From Candidatus Dechloromonas phosphorivorans (GTDB lineage: Bacteria > Pseudomonadota > Gammaproteobacteria > Burkholderiales > Rhodocyclaceae): a stretch of 64,000 nucleotides of DNA. The notes under the pieces were generated by a model. The model was not told the DNA's origin and did not search any database. It saw only the letters and a list, made by a program, of their open reading frames with translations. The position numbers and the translations under genes were made by a program. Positions 25,972 to 35,231 of this stretch are shown piece by piece; the stretch's first letter is position 1, and every line of letters begins with the position of its first letter. The DNA is taken from NCBI GenBank assembly GCA_016709495.1, contig JADJMS010000006.1, positions 186,001 through 250,000 of the forward strand. The letters run 5' to 3'.

Positions 25972-27306
25972 ATGAGCTTTAATCGCCGCCAATTTCTGGC
26001 CGCCGGCACTGCTTTGGGCGCAACCAGCGCACTGGCCCAGCCGACCAGCCCCCTGCCCTTCCTGATTACCATGCAATCCGACCCGCTGTTGCCGAAAGCC
26101 AACGGCAAGCGCGTCGTGGTCTGCGGTGGCGGCTGGGGCGGTATCAGCGCCGCCAAGCACCTGAAATTACTCGACCCGTCGCTGGATGTGGTGGTACTCG
26201 AGCGCAATCCGGTGTTTTTCTCCTGCCCGATGAGCAACAAGTGGCTGGTCGATGTCGTTGATACCAATTTTCTGACTTTCAGCTACCTGAAAGTGGCGCA
26301 AAAGTACGATTACAAATTCGTCCAGACCGAAGTCACCGCCTTCGAGCGCGACAAGAAGCGCGTGATTACCGCCCAGGGCTGGATCGATTACGACTATCTG
26401 ATCGTCGGCGCCGGCATCCGTTACAACTATGAAGCCTGGTTCGGTAATGACCGCAAGGCGGCGGAGTACACCAAGGCGCATTTCCCCGCCGCCTACATCC
26501 CGAATGCCGAGCACTTCCAGCTCAAGCAAAGCATCCAGAACTTCAAGGGGGGTGATCTGGTGATGACCTTGCCGCCCCCGCCGCACCGCTGCCCGCCGTC
26601 GCCCTATGAGCGCGCCTGCCTGATTGCCGGCCTGTTCAAGGAACGCAAGATCAAGGGCAGGATCACCATTCTCGACCCGAAAGCGAGCCCGGCACCGATT
26701 ACCGGCGGCTTCCAGGAAGCCTTCGAGAACCTCTACAAGGACCAGATCACCTACGTGCCCAAAGCGGTGATCAAGGAAGTCGACCCGTTCAACAAGAAAA
26801 TCAAGACGGCCGTTGGTGATTTCAGCTTCGATCACAGCATTCTGATGGCCCCGCATCAGGCTGGCGATATGGCCTGGAAAGCCGGCGTCATCGGCAAGAA
26901 CGAGGAAGGCAAGCCGACCGGCTGGGCGAGTGTTGATCCTTTCTTCCTGAACTTGAAGGACGACCCGGATGTCTATGTGATCGGTGATGCGGTCGGCGTG
27001 GTTTCGCCGCAGTTCCGTTTTTACCCAAAAGCAGGCCACGTCGCCAATGCGCATGCCAAAATTGTTGCCAAATACATCAGTGAACGTGTCAAGGGTCGGG
27101 AACCGAAGTATGCGTTACCAGACAATTTGTGTTTCATGATGGTTAATACGGCACCGCGCGAGGATATTGCGGTGCGCTTCAAATACTGGGTGAACGACAA
27201 GGGCATCATCATGCAGGACCAGGACGACGACAATCTGCGTCGTGAAGAGGTGGTTTCAGAAGACTTTGCCTGGGCAGGTCGGATGTATGAAGATATGTTT
27301 GGTTAA
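25972..27306 (+). CDS. Tat-exported FAD/NAD(P)-binding oxidoreductase, flavocytochrome c sulfide dehydrogenase-like
   Basis: 444 residues from the ATG at 25972, which follows GGAG and begins MSFNRRQFLAAGTALG, a twin-arginine signal (NRRQFL). A dinucleotide-binding GGGWGGISAAKHL motif is near residue 51, FFSCPMSNKWLV and a second YDYLIVGAGIRYNYEAW follow, and VYVIGDAVG is the FAD-closing motif. The pattern is that of the FccB/sulfide:quinone oxidoreductase superfamily. The single Cys in FSCPMS and another in PHRCPPSPYERA match FccB redox cysteines. No cytochrome subunit gene is adjacent. It lies just upstream of ovoA, so a thiol or sulfur-linked role is plausible but unproven. Confidence 0.8.
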   Translation: MSFNRRQFLAAGTALGATSALAQPTSPLPFLITMQSDPLLPKANGKRVVVCGGGWGGISAAKHLKLLDPSLDVVVLERNPVFFSCPMSNKWLVDVVDTNFLTFSYLKVAQKYDYKFVQTEVTAFERDKKRVITAQGWIDYDYLIVGAGIRYNYEAWFGNDRKAAEYTKAHFPAAYIPNAEHFQLKQSIQNFKGGDLVMTLPPPPHRCPPSPYERACLIAGLFKERKIKGRITILDPKASPAPITGGFQEAFENLYKDQITYVPKAVIKEVDPFNKKIKTAVGDFSFDHSILMAPHQAGDMAWKAGVIGKNEEGKPTGWASVDPFFLNLKDDPDVYVIGDAVGVVSPQFRFYPKAGHVANAHAKIVAKYISERVKGREPKYALPDNLCFMMVNTAPREDIAVRFKYWVNDKGIIMQDQDDDNLRREEVVSEDFAWAGRMYEDMFG

Positions 27307-27315
27307 TTAGCAAGG

Positions 27316-27348
27316 CTGCCGGGGCGAGTAAAATACTCGCCCCGGCAG
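27316..27348 (+). terminator. Strong hairpin after the FAD oxidoreductase gene
   Basis: CTGCCGGGGCGAGTA (27316-27330) and its perfect complement (27334-27348) give a 15-bp stem with an AAA loop. Only a broken T-tract (TATTTATCG) follows, so it may terminate or stabilise the upstream transcript. ovoA starts 28 nt later. Confidence 0.7.
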
Positions 27349-27375
27349 TATTTATCGTTTAAGGCAAATCACGGC

Positions 27376-29472
27376 ATGCAAGGCACTACTTTTCCAAGAT
27401 CGCCAACACTGACTGGCACCGATATCGAGCAAAAGCGCGCCGAGATCCTCAATTATTTTCACACCACTTTCGACCGCTACGAGCAGTTGTTTGAGGTACT
27501 GAGCTGTGACGAGGCGTTTTTCAAGAAGCCGATAGCCCTGCGCCACCCGCTGATTTTTTACTTCGGCCACACCGCCACGTTTTTTATCAACAAGCTGGTT
27601 CTGGCCGGCTTGCTTGAAACCCGCATCAACCCCAAGTTCGAGTCGATGTTCGCCATCGGTGTTGATGAAATGAGCTGGGATGACCTCAGCGAAGCCCGCT
27701 ATGACTGGCCGAGCGTTGAGGAGGTCAGAGCCTATCGTCAGACGGTACGTGCTACGGTCGACCGACTAATTCGCTCCAAAAATTTGACCTTGCCGATTAC
27801 CTGGGATGATCCGTGGTGGATAATCATCATGGGCATCGAACACGAGCGCATCCACCTTGAAACCTCCTCGGTGCTGATCCGCCAGCATCAATTGAAATAC
27901 GTCAAAACACACCCGGACTGGGAACCTTGCCGGAACAGCCAAGCCGCGCCGCAAAACGATTTGGTGACCATTCCGTCGGCCGAGTTCCGCGTTGGTCGTG
28001 AACGCAGTGACCCGATTTATGGCTGGGACAACGAATTTGGCTGCCACGAGGCGTCGACCGTAACATTTCAGGCCAGCCGCTATCTGGTCAGCAATCAGGA
28101 GTTCCTCGCCTTCGTCGACGCTGGCGGCTATGTCGACGACTTGCTATGGCAGGAGGAAGGTCTGGCCTGGCGACAATTTGCCCAGGCAAAACATCCCACG
28201 TTCTGGATCAAGGATGGCGATCAATGGCGCTTGCGCCTGATGCTGGACGAAGTACCCATGCCATGGGATTGGCCGGTGGAAACCAATTACCACGAGGCCA
28301 AAGCATTTTGTCAGTGGAAATCACGTGTCAGCGGCGAGCCGGTGCGCTTGCCGAGCGAAGACGAATGGCAAGCGCTATGCCGTTTTGCCGGGGCTGATGC
28401 GCAACCGGCGGCCAACCTGCAACTGGATCACTACGCCTCCTCCTGTCCGGTCAACCAATTCGCCCACGGCCCGCTGTTCGACGTGATTGGCAACGTCTGG
28501 CAATGGACAGAAACGCCGATTTACCCGTTTGAAGGCTTTGAAGTTCACCCGATTTACGACGATTTCACGACGCCCACTTTTGACGAGCGCCACAATCTCT
28601 TCAAAGGTGGCTCGTGGATCTCCTGCGGCAACGAGGCCCTGCCCGCCTCGCGCTACGCCTTCCGTCGCCACTTTTTCCAGCACGCCGGCTTCCGCTATAT
28701 CGTTTCCAATGCATCGGCCAAACAGGAATCATCGCATTACGAAACGGATCGCCTCGTCTCGGAATACGCGGAATTTCACTACGGCGACGAATATTTTGGC
28801 GTGCCCAATTTCCCGAAAACACTGGCCCAACTGGCCATTGCGGCGATGAGCAACAAACCGGCCAAAAAAGCACTCGATCTCGGCTGCGCCACCGGGCGCG
28901 CCAGCTTTGAACTGGCGCAGCATTTTGACCACGTTACCGGCATCGATTTTTCAGCCCGCTTCATCAGCCTTGGCGCTCGTCTGGCCGAGCAAGGCCGCCT
29001 GCGCTACACATTGGTTGATGAAGGTGAACTGGTTTCTTACAAGGAACCCAGCCTGGCTGAACTTGGCCTCGACAAGGTGGCGCAAAAAGTTGAGTTTTTC
29101 CAGGGCGATGCCTGCAATCTCAAGCCGGTTTTCAGCAATTTTGATTTGATCCTCGCCGCCAACCTGATTGACCGCCTCTATGACCCGGCACAATTTCTTG
29201 AGTCCGTGCATGAACGGCTCAATCCCGGTGGCGTGCTGATGATTACCTCGCCCTACACCTGGCTCACCGAGCACACCAAGCGCGAAGCGTGGATTGGCGG
29301 ATTCAAGAAGGATGGTGAAAATTTCACCACGTTTGATGGCCTGAAAGCCATGTTGGAAAAGCACTTCCGCCTGATCAATGGGCCGCGCTCAGTGCCCTTC
29401 GTGATTCGCGAAACGAAACGCAAATTTCAGCATACGCTGTCGGAAGTAACAATCTGGGAACGCCGGGAATAA
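27376..29472 (+). CDS. ovoA: Ovothiol synthase OvoA (5-histidylcysteine sulfoxide synthase / methyltransferase)
   Basis: 698 residues, the full bifunctional OvoA length. An N-terminal DinB-like domain holds His65 in FGHTATFF and the iron-ligand triad HX3HXE as His156, His160, Glu162 (GIEHERIHLETS). An FGE-sulfatase-like domain follows (about 190-450; VRLPSEDEWQAL, FDVIGNVWQWTETP, FKGGSWISCGNEA). A SAM methyltransferase makes up the C-terminal third (ALDLGCATGR near residue 500). OvoA uses Fe(II) and oxygen to join cysteine sulfur to the histidine C5, then methylates the thiol to ovothiol A. The PLP lyase OvoB, which cleaves the sulfoxide, is not nearby. One copy of the dispersed 12-mer lies inside at 28053. 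Confidence 0.93.
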   Translation: MQGTTFPRSPTLTGTDIEQKRAEILNYFHTTFDRYEQLFEVLSCDEAFFKKPIALRHPLIFYFGHTATFFINKLVLAGLLETRINPKFESMFAIGVDEMSWDDLSEARYDWPSVEEVRAYRQTVRATVDRLIRSKNLTLPITWDDPWWIIIMGIEHERIHLETSSVLIRQHQLKYVKTHPDWEPCRNSQAAPQNDLVTIPSAEFRVGRERSDPIYGWDNEFGCHEASTVTFQASRYLVSNQEFLAFVDAGGYVDDLLWQEEGLAWRQFAQAKHPTFWIKDGDQWRLRLMLDEVPMPWDWPVETNYHEAKAFCQWKSRVSGEPVRLPSEDEWQALCRFAGADAQPAANLQLDHYASSCPVNQFAHGPLFDVIGNVWQWTETPIYPFEGFEVHPIYDDFTTPTFDERHNLFKGGSWISCGNEALPASRYAFRRHFFQHAGFRYIVSNASAKQESSHYETDRLVSEYAEFHYGDEYFGVPNFPKTLAQLAIAAMSNKPAKKALDLGCATGRASFELAQHFDHVTGIDFSARFISLGARLAEQGRLRYTLVDEGELVSYKEPSLAELGLDKVAQKVEFFQGDACNLKPVFSNFDLILAANLIDRLYDPAQFLESVHERLNPGGVLMITSPYTWLTEHTKREAWIGGFKKDGENFTTFDGLKAMLEKHFRLINGPRSVPFVIRETKRKFQHTLSEVTIWERRE
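28053..28064 (+). repeat. Dispersed 12-mer GTCGACCGTAAC
   Basis: Exact copy inside ovoA. Confidence 0.85.
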
Positions 29473-29479
29473 GGCTGCG

Positions 29480-29827
29480 TTAACGCAGTAAGCGCTCCGG
29501 CCTTGGCGGCGAACTTTCCTCGCGAATGACTTCGCCTTCGATGATGAAGCCATCACGAGTTGCCGAAGCTGCTGCTGCCGGATTATTCATTTGCTCAGCC
29601 ATTTGTTCGCGCATCTGCTTGCGAACCGCCCGCGTTTTCCACCACAGCCAGCCCCATACACCGAGTCCGACTACGACGATAACGGCCAGCGCAACCAGCG
29701 AAAACATGAAGGCCAGCACAAGAAATCCAGCACCTAAAATAAAAGCTATGAATTTACTGAGCAGACTCGGCGGTGGATGATTAAGTCGCATATGGGGTGC
29801 TGCATTGGGTTGTTCTTCAGTCGTCAT
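29480..29827 (-). CDS. Small membrane protein of unknown function
   Basis: 115 residues, two adjacent hydrophobic stretches (about residues 25-65) with an Ala/Val/Gly pattern and a Trp-rich end (GVWGWLWWKTRAVRKQM), then a charged tail. No family is recognised. Convergent with ovoA, 7 nt between stops. It may be co-transcribed with nothing; the 100-nt gap upstream holds its promoter. Confidence 0.6.
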   Translation of the reverse strand: MTTEEQPNAAPHMRLNHPPPSLLSKFIAFILGAGFLVLAFMFSLVALAVIVVVGLGVWGWLWWKTRAVRKQMREQMAEQMNNPAAAASATRDGFIIEGEVIREESSPPRPERLLR

Positions 29828-29927
29828 TGAATTCCGGGCCAGAATTTGAAATCAAAGTGTTCAAAACCATATATTACGCAGAGAAATCTCAGACTGTTGT
29901 TGCTGGAATGTCGCTATTTTGTAACGA

Positions 29928-31184
29928 TCAGTCCGCGGCAGGGGTTTCCTGAACGATGCTGTTAGCCCATTGCAAAGCCTCCGCTTGTGCGCGGTTCAGC
30001 AATTTTGGCCCGAGACCGGGCAGATGGGCCAGGTTGCTGGCCAGCAAGTCCAGTTCGCCATTTTCACTGCTTTCGGCAAGACGCAGCATGTCACCCAAGC
30101 GCCCTTGCCCGTCGCACAAGGCATCACGTACATCAACAGCAAGGCCAAGCTGCGTGACAATATCAGCCAAGGACAAGCCGACCACTGCAGGCATGAGTGA
30201 CATGATCCCGACCATGAAGGCATGGTCGGCAAATACCGTATCGCCCGGTTGCAAATCGGCAGCCAGCAATTCCATCAAGCGACCACGGGTCGCCGCCAGC
30301 ATGAGCAGTGGATTGCTGCGCCCGCCTTGCTTGCCTGAAGTGAACACCAGCAACTGCAACCAGCGTTGCAATTGGCGACGACCTAAAACGGTAATCGCAT
30401 GACGCAAAGAGGTGATTCTTTGCCGGCTACCCGCGCCAACCGAGTTGGTCATGCGTAACAGACTGACAGTAAGACCGGGCTCGGGCTTGAGGGCGGCCTC
30501 CAGTGCCGGTATCTCGGCATCACTGAGCAGAAGACCCATCAGCTTCAACAAGGTGAGCTGGGAGTGATCCAGTCTCTTGCCTGCAATGACGGTCGGTCTG
30601 GCGAAGTAATAACCTTGAAAAAGGGTAAAACCCAGTTTCTGGCACAGCTCCATCTGCTCCCGTGAATCCACCTTTTCAGCCAGCAACTGCTTGCCCAACG
30701 GCTTCAGTTTGGCCACCAACTGCGTCAACTGATCGTGCGCCAAATGCTGAATATCGACTTTGATGATATCGACCAGCGAAATCAACTCTACGAAATCCGC
30801 ATCAAGCCGTATCACATCATCCAGCGCCAGTTTGAAACCAGCCGCCTTTAATTCGCGACATCGCTCAAGCACGGCCGACGAGGGGCGCACGGTTTCAAGA
30901 ATCTCAAGCACAACCGACTCTTTGGGCAAAAGCTCCAGCAAGTCACTTAACAAAAAGGCTTCATCAACAGTGATAAAGCCACAAAACCCGCCAAGTGCTG
31001 CCTCAATTCCGAGTTCGCCGAAAGCATTGATGATCACGGTTGCCGTGGCTTGATGCCCATCGGTGAAGTCGGCAATATTATGACTTCCGCTACGGAACAG
31101 CAGCTCGTAGGCGAAAAGCTGCTGATCGCTGTCCAGAATGGGCTGGCGTCCGAGAAACAGTTGCTCTGCCGCGTTTTCGCTCAA
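29928..31184 (-). CDS. EAL and HDOD domain signalling protein (YuxH type)
   Basis: 418 residues. The N-terminal 200 are a degenerate EAL-like domain: LFLGRQPILDSDQQLFAYELLFR, ILETVRPS and FKLALDDVI are seen, but the full set of metal ligands is not, so cyclic-di-GMP hydrolysis is doubtful. The C-terminal part is an HDOD domain (SLLRMTNSVGAG, LLVFTSGKQ, MVGIMSLMPAVVGLSL). Such YuxH proteins are usually scaffolds in motility and signalling. It lies 9 nt from algC on the same strand, probably unlinked in function. Confidence 0.85.
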   Translation of the reverse strand: MSENAAEQLFLGRQPILDSDQQLFAYELLFRSGSHNIADFTDGHQATATVIINAFGELGIEAALGGFCGFITVDEAFLLSDLLELLPKESVVLEILETVRPSSAVLERCRELKAAGFKLALDDVIRLDADFVELISLVDIIKVDIQHLAHDQLTQLVAKLKPLGKQLLAEKVDSREQMELCQKLGFTLFQGYYFARPTVIAGKRLDHSQLTLLKLMGLLLSDAEIPALEAALKPEPGLTVSLLRMTNSVGAGSRQRITSLRHAITVLGRRQLQRWLQLLVFTSGKQGGRSNPLLMLAATRGRLMELLAADLQPGDTVFADHAFMVGIMSLMPAVVGLSLADIVTQLGLAVDVRDALCDGQGRLGDMLRLAESSENGELDLLASNLAHLPGLGPKLLNRAQAEALQWANSIVQETPAAD

Positions 31185-31193
31185 AACAGCTCC

Positions 31194-32570
31194 TTAAAAA
31201 GGCAATTGTATGCCGGGCCAGACGGCACTCAACGCTTGCCGGAAGTCAGTCTGGATTCGCTCAAGCGCAACATTGTTGTCCGCCTCGAAGCGCAACACGA
31301 CAACTGGAGTGGTATTTGAGGGGCGCGCCAGTCCAAAACCGTCAGTGTATTCAACCCGAACACCATCAATCGTAATGATTTGTTCAGCACCCTCGAATTT
31401 ACCCTCTGCCTTCAACTTGTCGATCAAGGTAAATGGTTCGCCTTCCGCCATTTTGATGTTCAGCTCAGGAGTCGATGGGGAATTTGGCAGGTTTTTAAGC
31501 ACCGGATTGCCATCCGCGGCACGTGACAGGATTTCAAGCAAACGCGCACCGGTATAAAGGCCGTCGTCAAAGCCATACCAGCGCTCCTTGAAAAAGGTGT
31601 GGCCGGACATTTCGCCAGCCAGCGGCGCACCGGTTTCCTTGAGCTTGGCCTTGACCAGCGCGTGGCCGGTGTTCCACATCAGCGGCACACCGCCGTGTTG
31701 CTTGATCCACGGGGCGAGCAGACGGGTACATTTGACGTCGTAAATAATCAGGCCGCCGGGCACGCGCGACAGCACATCGGCAGCGAAGAGCATCAGCTGA
31801 CGGTCTGGATAAATGATTTCGCCGTCCTTGGTAACGACGCCGAGACGGTCGCCATCTCCGTCGAAAGCGATGCCGATTTCAGCATCGGTTTCCTTGAGCG
31901 CCCGGATCACGTCAGCCAGATTTTCCGGCTTGGAGGGGTCCGGGTGATGGTTGGGGAAATTTCCGTCCACTTCACAATACAGCGGTACGATCTCGCAGCC
32001 GAGGCGCTTGAAAAGTTCAGGTGCGATGGCACCAGCCACTCCGTTGCCGCAATCCATGACGATCTTTATCGGCCGCGCCAGCTTGACGTCGCCAACGATT
32101 TTCTCAACATAGGCACCCAGCACATCAGCGCTCGTGTGCCTGCCTTGACCATGTTTGAGGTTTCCGGATTCAGCGCGGCGCTTGAGATCCTGAATTGCCT
32201 CCAGCGCCAGCGTCGTGCCGCCGATGACCATTTTCAGGCCATTGTAGTCGGGCGGGTTGTGGCTGCCGGTGACCGAAACGCAGGAGTGGCAACCGAGTTC
32301 GTAGGCAGCGAAGTAGGTGACCGGGGTCGGTACGCAACCAACATCAATCGCATCGACCCCGGCAGCGCAGATACCGTCCATAAGTGCACCGGCCAATTCG
32401 GGACCGGAGAGTCGGCCATCGCGGCCAACGGCTATGGCGGTCTGGCCCTGTTCGATGGCCAGCGAACCGAGCGAATGACCGATGCGGCGCACAACATCAG
32501 CGGTCAGCGATTTGTTGACGACGCCGCGAATGTCGTAGGCCTTGAAGATTTCAGAAGGAAGTTGGCTCAT
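31194..32570 (-). CDS. algC: Phosphomannomutase/phosphoglucomutase AlgC
   Basis: 458 residues. The active-site phosphoserine loop reads VTGSHNPPDYNG near residue 100, the metal loop DGDGDR near residue 240, and GEMSGHTFFKE and the C-terminal phosphate-binding RPSNTTPVV (about 420) are present. It interconverts hexose 1- and 6-phosphates for lipopolysaccharide and exopolysaccharide sugars. The WaaF-type gene nearby fits envelope synthesis. Intact. Confidence 0.95.
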   Translation of the reverse strand: MSQLPSEIFKAYDIRGVVNKSLTADVVRRIGHSLGSLAIEQGQTAIAVGRDGRLSGPELAGALMDGICAAGVDAIDVGCVPTPVTYFAAYELGCHSCVSVTGSHNPPDYNGLKMVIGGTTLALEAIQDLKRRAESGNLKHGQGRHTSADVLGAYVEKIVGDVKLARPIKIVMDCGNGVAGAIAPELFKRLGCEIVPLYCEVDGNFPNHHPDPSKPENLADVIRALKETDAEIGIAFDGDGDRLGVVTKDGEIIYPDRQLMLFAADVLSRVPGGLIIYDVKCTRLLAPWIKQHGGVPLMWNTGHALVKAKLKETGAPLAGEMSGHTFFKERWYGFDDGLYTGARLLEILSRAADGNPVLKNLPNSPSTPELNIKMAEGEPFTLIDKLKAEGKFEGAEQIITIDGVRVEYTDGFGLARPSNTTPVVVLRFEADNNVALERIQTDFRQALSAVWPGIQLPF

Positions 32571-32579
32571 GATGTCTGT

Positions 32580-33537
32580 TTATGACGTTTCGAAAAGAAA
32601 GAAGTGTAAGAGTCTTTGCGGCAACCAGTCCAGATTTCCCGGAAAAGGTCCGCTGACAAAGCCTACATGACCACCAGCGGCCGGGTGTTCAAGGTGCACG
32701 AAAGCACTCACCTCGGTAGGTTTAGGGAGGTAACTGGCGGGTAAAAACGGGTCGTTTTTGGCGTTGACAGTAAGCGTCGGGACGGCAATCGACTTGAGCC
32801 ATGGTTTGGCCGAGGAACGTTGCCAGTAATCATCGGCCCCGGCAAAACCATGCACTGGCGCGGTGACGGCATCGTCGAACTGGTAGAGATTGATTGCGGC
32901 GCGCATTTTGGCTTCGTCGAACAGTCCGGGAAATAGTTTTAGCCGGGCAGCCGAAACGACACGCATCGTCTTGAGAAAATGACGGGTATAAACCCGATTG
33001 AAGCCGCGTGCCAGATGATGGCCACAGGCCGCCAGATCTAGCGGCGCGCAGACTGCCATCACACCAGTAACCAAGTCACTTGCGACATCACCCCTTTCGC
33101 CAGCCCATTTGAGCAAAGGCATTGCCACCAAGCGAAACACCAGCAGCATGCAGCGGACGTCCACCGTTGGCGGCGCAGAGGCGACGCAATATCCAGTCAA
33201 TCTCCTCCGAATCACCGGAATGATAGGACCGCGGTTTACGATTCAACTCCCCCGAGCAACCGCGAAAGTGTGGCAACACCAGACGCCAGCCGGCTTTATG
33301 GCAGGCATGGGCGGTGGAAAGTGCGTAATGGCTTTGCGCGCTACCTTCGAGGCCGTGGAAGAGGACAAGCAAGGGAGCACCGGGCGGCCCATCGAGATGA
33401 TCGACGTCAATGAAATCACCATCCGGCGTTTCCCAGCGTTCGCGGCGCAGCTTGAGCGGGCGTGGCTTGATCAGCAGCGGCCAGATGGTTTGCGCGTGGC
33501 CGCCGGGGAGCCAGGCCGGGGGCAGGTAGGGCTTCAA
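32580..33537 (-). pseudogene. YheT-family alpha/beta hydrolase, one frameshift
   Basis: About 318 residues once one extra T is removed (an AAA run at 33115-33117 on the plus strand). N-terminal part: PYLPPAWLPGGHAQT, LVLFHGLEG, and the nucleophile GVSLGGN. After the shift it continues KWAGERGD, KNDPFLP (acid) and GGHVGFVSG (histidine), completing the triad. The family hydrolyses unknown esters. The start is TTG at 33537, overlapping the upstream TGA. The frameshift is in a homopolymer and likely artefactual. Confidence 0.8.
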
Positions 33538-33965
33538 TGCAGGGTGTGCGGGTAGGATTCGGCCATGGCCTGATGGCCATCATCGGCCGCCGAAGCGTGA
33601 CGACTGAGCAGGCGCCAACCGTGGGCGCCACGTCCATAGACGTGGGTGACGTAGAGCGGGCCATGCGGGCTGGGGTCATCACCAACAAAAAGAATTTCAG
33701 TCAGATGATGGATGGCGAGCACGCCACCTTGCCAGCGGGCAACCGTTTCGGCCTGTACACGCAATTTGGTGTTGGCAAAAATACCTAGCCAGCTCTCGCG
33801 AATCGGTGCTAGGCCGACGAGACGAACGCCGGTTGGATGCACGCACAGCGTTTCTTCTTCCTCAGACCAAACCTGCATCAGCAAATCGGCGTCGCCCTGA
33901 ACGACCATTTGATAGAAGGCTTGTTCAACATCTTCCGGGGTGGCGTAGGCGTTGGGCTTGCTCAT
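33534..33965 (-). CDS. SnoaL/NTF2-like domain protein
   Basis: 143 residues from the ATG at 33965, which overlaps the waaF stop (ATGA). The fold pattern is DUF4440/NTF2-like: VEQAFYQMVVQGDADLLMQVWSEEE is the first helix pair, and the remainder is beta-rich with HVYGRGAHGWRLLSRH at the end. Function is unknown; in betaproteobacteria such genes are often in LPS operons. The stop overlaps the TTG of the YheT gene, so waaF, this gene and yheT form one operon. Confidence 0.75.
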   Translation of the reverse strand: MSKPNAYATPEDVEQAFYQMVVQGDADLLMQVWSEEEETLCVHPTGVRLVGLAPIRESWLGIFANTKLRVQAETVARWQGGVLAIHHLTEILFVGDDPSPHGPLYVTHVYGRGAHGWRLLSRHASAADDGHQAMAESYPHTLH

Positions 33966-34975
33966 GCGGCTATCCGTTTGCGGCTGGCTTGCAGCACCAT
34001 TTCTGGTGAAAGCTTGTTGAGGCAATCGAGATGGCCGAGCGGGCATTCGCGCTTGAAGCAGGGGCTGCAGTCCAGCTTGAGACTGAGAATGTCCGCCTGA
34101 TCTGACAATGGCGGCGTAAACCCCGGCGAAGAAGAGCCGTAGAGTGTGACCAATGGCCGATCCAGCGCAGCGGCGACGTGCATCAACCCGGAATCGTTGC
34201 AGACGACCAGTTCGGCCATCGCCAGCAAATCGACAGCTTGCGCCAGCGAGGTCGCGCCGCACAGATTGCGGCAAAGACCGGGAGCCAGTTGCGAGATTTC
34301 CTCGGCGACTGCATGGTCCTTGGGCGAGCCAAACAGCCAGATGGCGCAGCCCTGAGCAGCGAGGCTTTTGGCCAGCGCGGCGAAATGTGCGGCCGGCCAG
34401 CGTTTGGCCGGGCCGTATTCGGCACCGGGGCAGAAGGCGACAATACGCGACGGACGCGCCAGATTCAGCTCAATCAGCGTTTTTTGCTGATCTGTTACGG
34501 TCGACCGGATTTTCGGGTGAAAAATTGGCTTGGGCAGCACAGCACCCGGCGTTTCGGCAAGTTGCGCGAAACGCTCGACCATCAGCGGCAAGGCAGATTT
34601 ATCAAGATGATGACGGACGTTGACCAGCCCGTAGCGCGACTCACCGGTAAAGCCGATGCGTTTTGGAATACCGGCGAGAAACGGTACCAGCGCCGACTTC
34701 AGTGAATTGGGCAGGACATAAACCGCATCGTAATTGCCGGCCGCCAAACGACGCGCCAGTTTCCAGCGCGGTTTTAACGAAAGCTGGCCGTGGCCGAAAG
34801 GGCTATCAATGATCTCGCTAATTTCACTCATGCGCTCCAGCACAGGAGCAACCCAGCGCGGCGCCAGGACATCGAGTTGCAAACGCGGGTGTTTGGCATG
34901 CAGCCGCACGAATAGCGGCTGCGCCATGATGGTGTCGCCAATCCACGAGGGAGCGACAATTAAGGCTTTTTTCAT
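33962..34975 (-). CDS. waaF: ADP-heptose:LPS heptosyltransferase II
   Basis: 337 residues, GT-B glycosyltransferase family 9. The N-terminus MKKALIVAPSWIGDTIMAQPLF is the WaaF signature; CPGAEYGPAKRWPAAHF and NDSGLMHVAAALDRPLVTLYGSSSP are conserved. It adds the second L-glycero-D-manno-heptose to the LPS inner core at the inner membrane. A dispersed 12-mer copy encodes STVT in the middle (34494). The gene order waaF-SnoaL-yheT is conserved-looking. Confidence 0.92.
   Translation of the reverse strand: MKKALIVAPSWIGDTIMAQPLFVRLHAKHPRLQLDVLAPRWVAPVLERMSEISEIIDSPFGHGQLSLKPRWKLARRLAAGNYDAVYVLPNSLKSALVPFLAGIPKRIGFTGESRYGLVNVRHHLDKSALPLMVERFAQLAETPGAVLPKPIFHPKIRSTVTDQQKTLIELNLARPSRIVAFCPGAEYGPAKRWPAAHFAALAKSLAAQGCAIWLFGSPKDHAVAEEISQLAPGLCRNLCGATSLAQAVDLLAMAELVVCNDSGLMHVAAALDRPLVTLYGSSSPGFTPPLSDQADILSLKLDCSPCFKRECPLGHLDCLNKLSPEMVLQASRKRIAA
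34494..34505 (-). repeat. Dispersed 12-mer GTCGACCGTAAC
   Basis: Exact copy inside waaF (minus strand). Confidence 0.85.
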
Positions 34976-35023
34976 GCGTCAGTGGCGGGCTCAGGTGCAA
35001 AAACCACACCCGCCACACTTGGC

Positions 35024-35212
35024 TTAGTGATGGCCTTTAGGCGCTTCGCCCTTGAAAACATACTTGGCACTGCAATACGGGCAGACCACTTCGCCCGTTT
35101 TCAGCACGTCAAGAAAGACACGCGGATGCAGGGCTGAAAGCTGAGCCCCTGGTTGCGGGCAGTGCAGCGGCAGGTCGTGGGCAGTGACTTCAACAGTCTT
35201 GTTGTCAGACAT
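35024..35212 (-). CDS. Zinc-finger domain protein (zf-CHCC type)
   Basis: 62 residues from the ATG at 35212 (MSDNKTVEVTAHDLPLHC). Ligands are the Cys in LHCP, the His in LHPRVF and the pair in VCPYCSAKYV, matching the CHCC zinc finger seen in a mitochondrial complex I subunit and its bacterial relatives. It lies between ilvE (19 nt upstream) and waaF. Role unknown; similar small proteins sit beside ilvE in many betaproteobacteria. Confidence 0.85.
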   Translation of the reverse strand: MSDNKTVEVTAHDLPLHCPQPGAQLSALHPRVFLDVLKTGEVVCPYCSAKYVFKGEAPKGHH

Positions 35213-35231
35213 TTTGATCTCCCTGATCTTT

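Noticed and set aside
26167..27054. Minus-strand frame opposite the FAD oxidoreductase
   Set aside because: No domain seen; the plus-strand gene carries Tat and FAD motifs.
31599..32585. Plus-strand frame of 328 codons opposite algC
   Set aside because: Antisense shadow of a clear phosphomannomutase gene.
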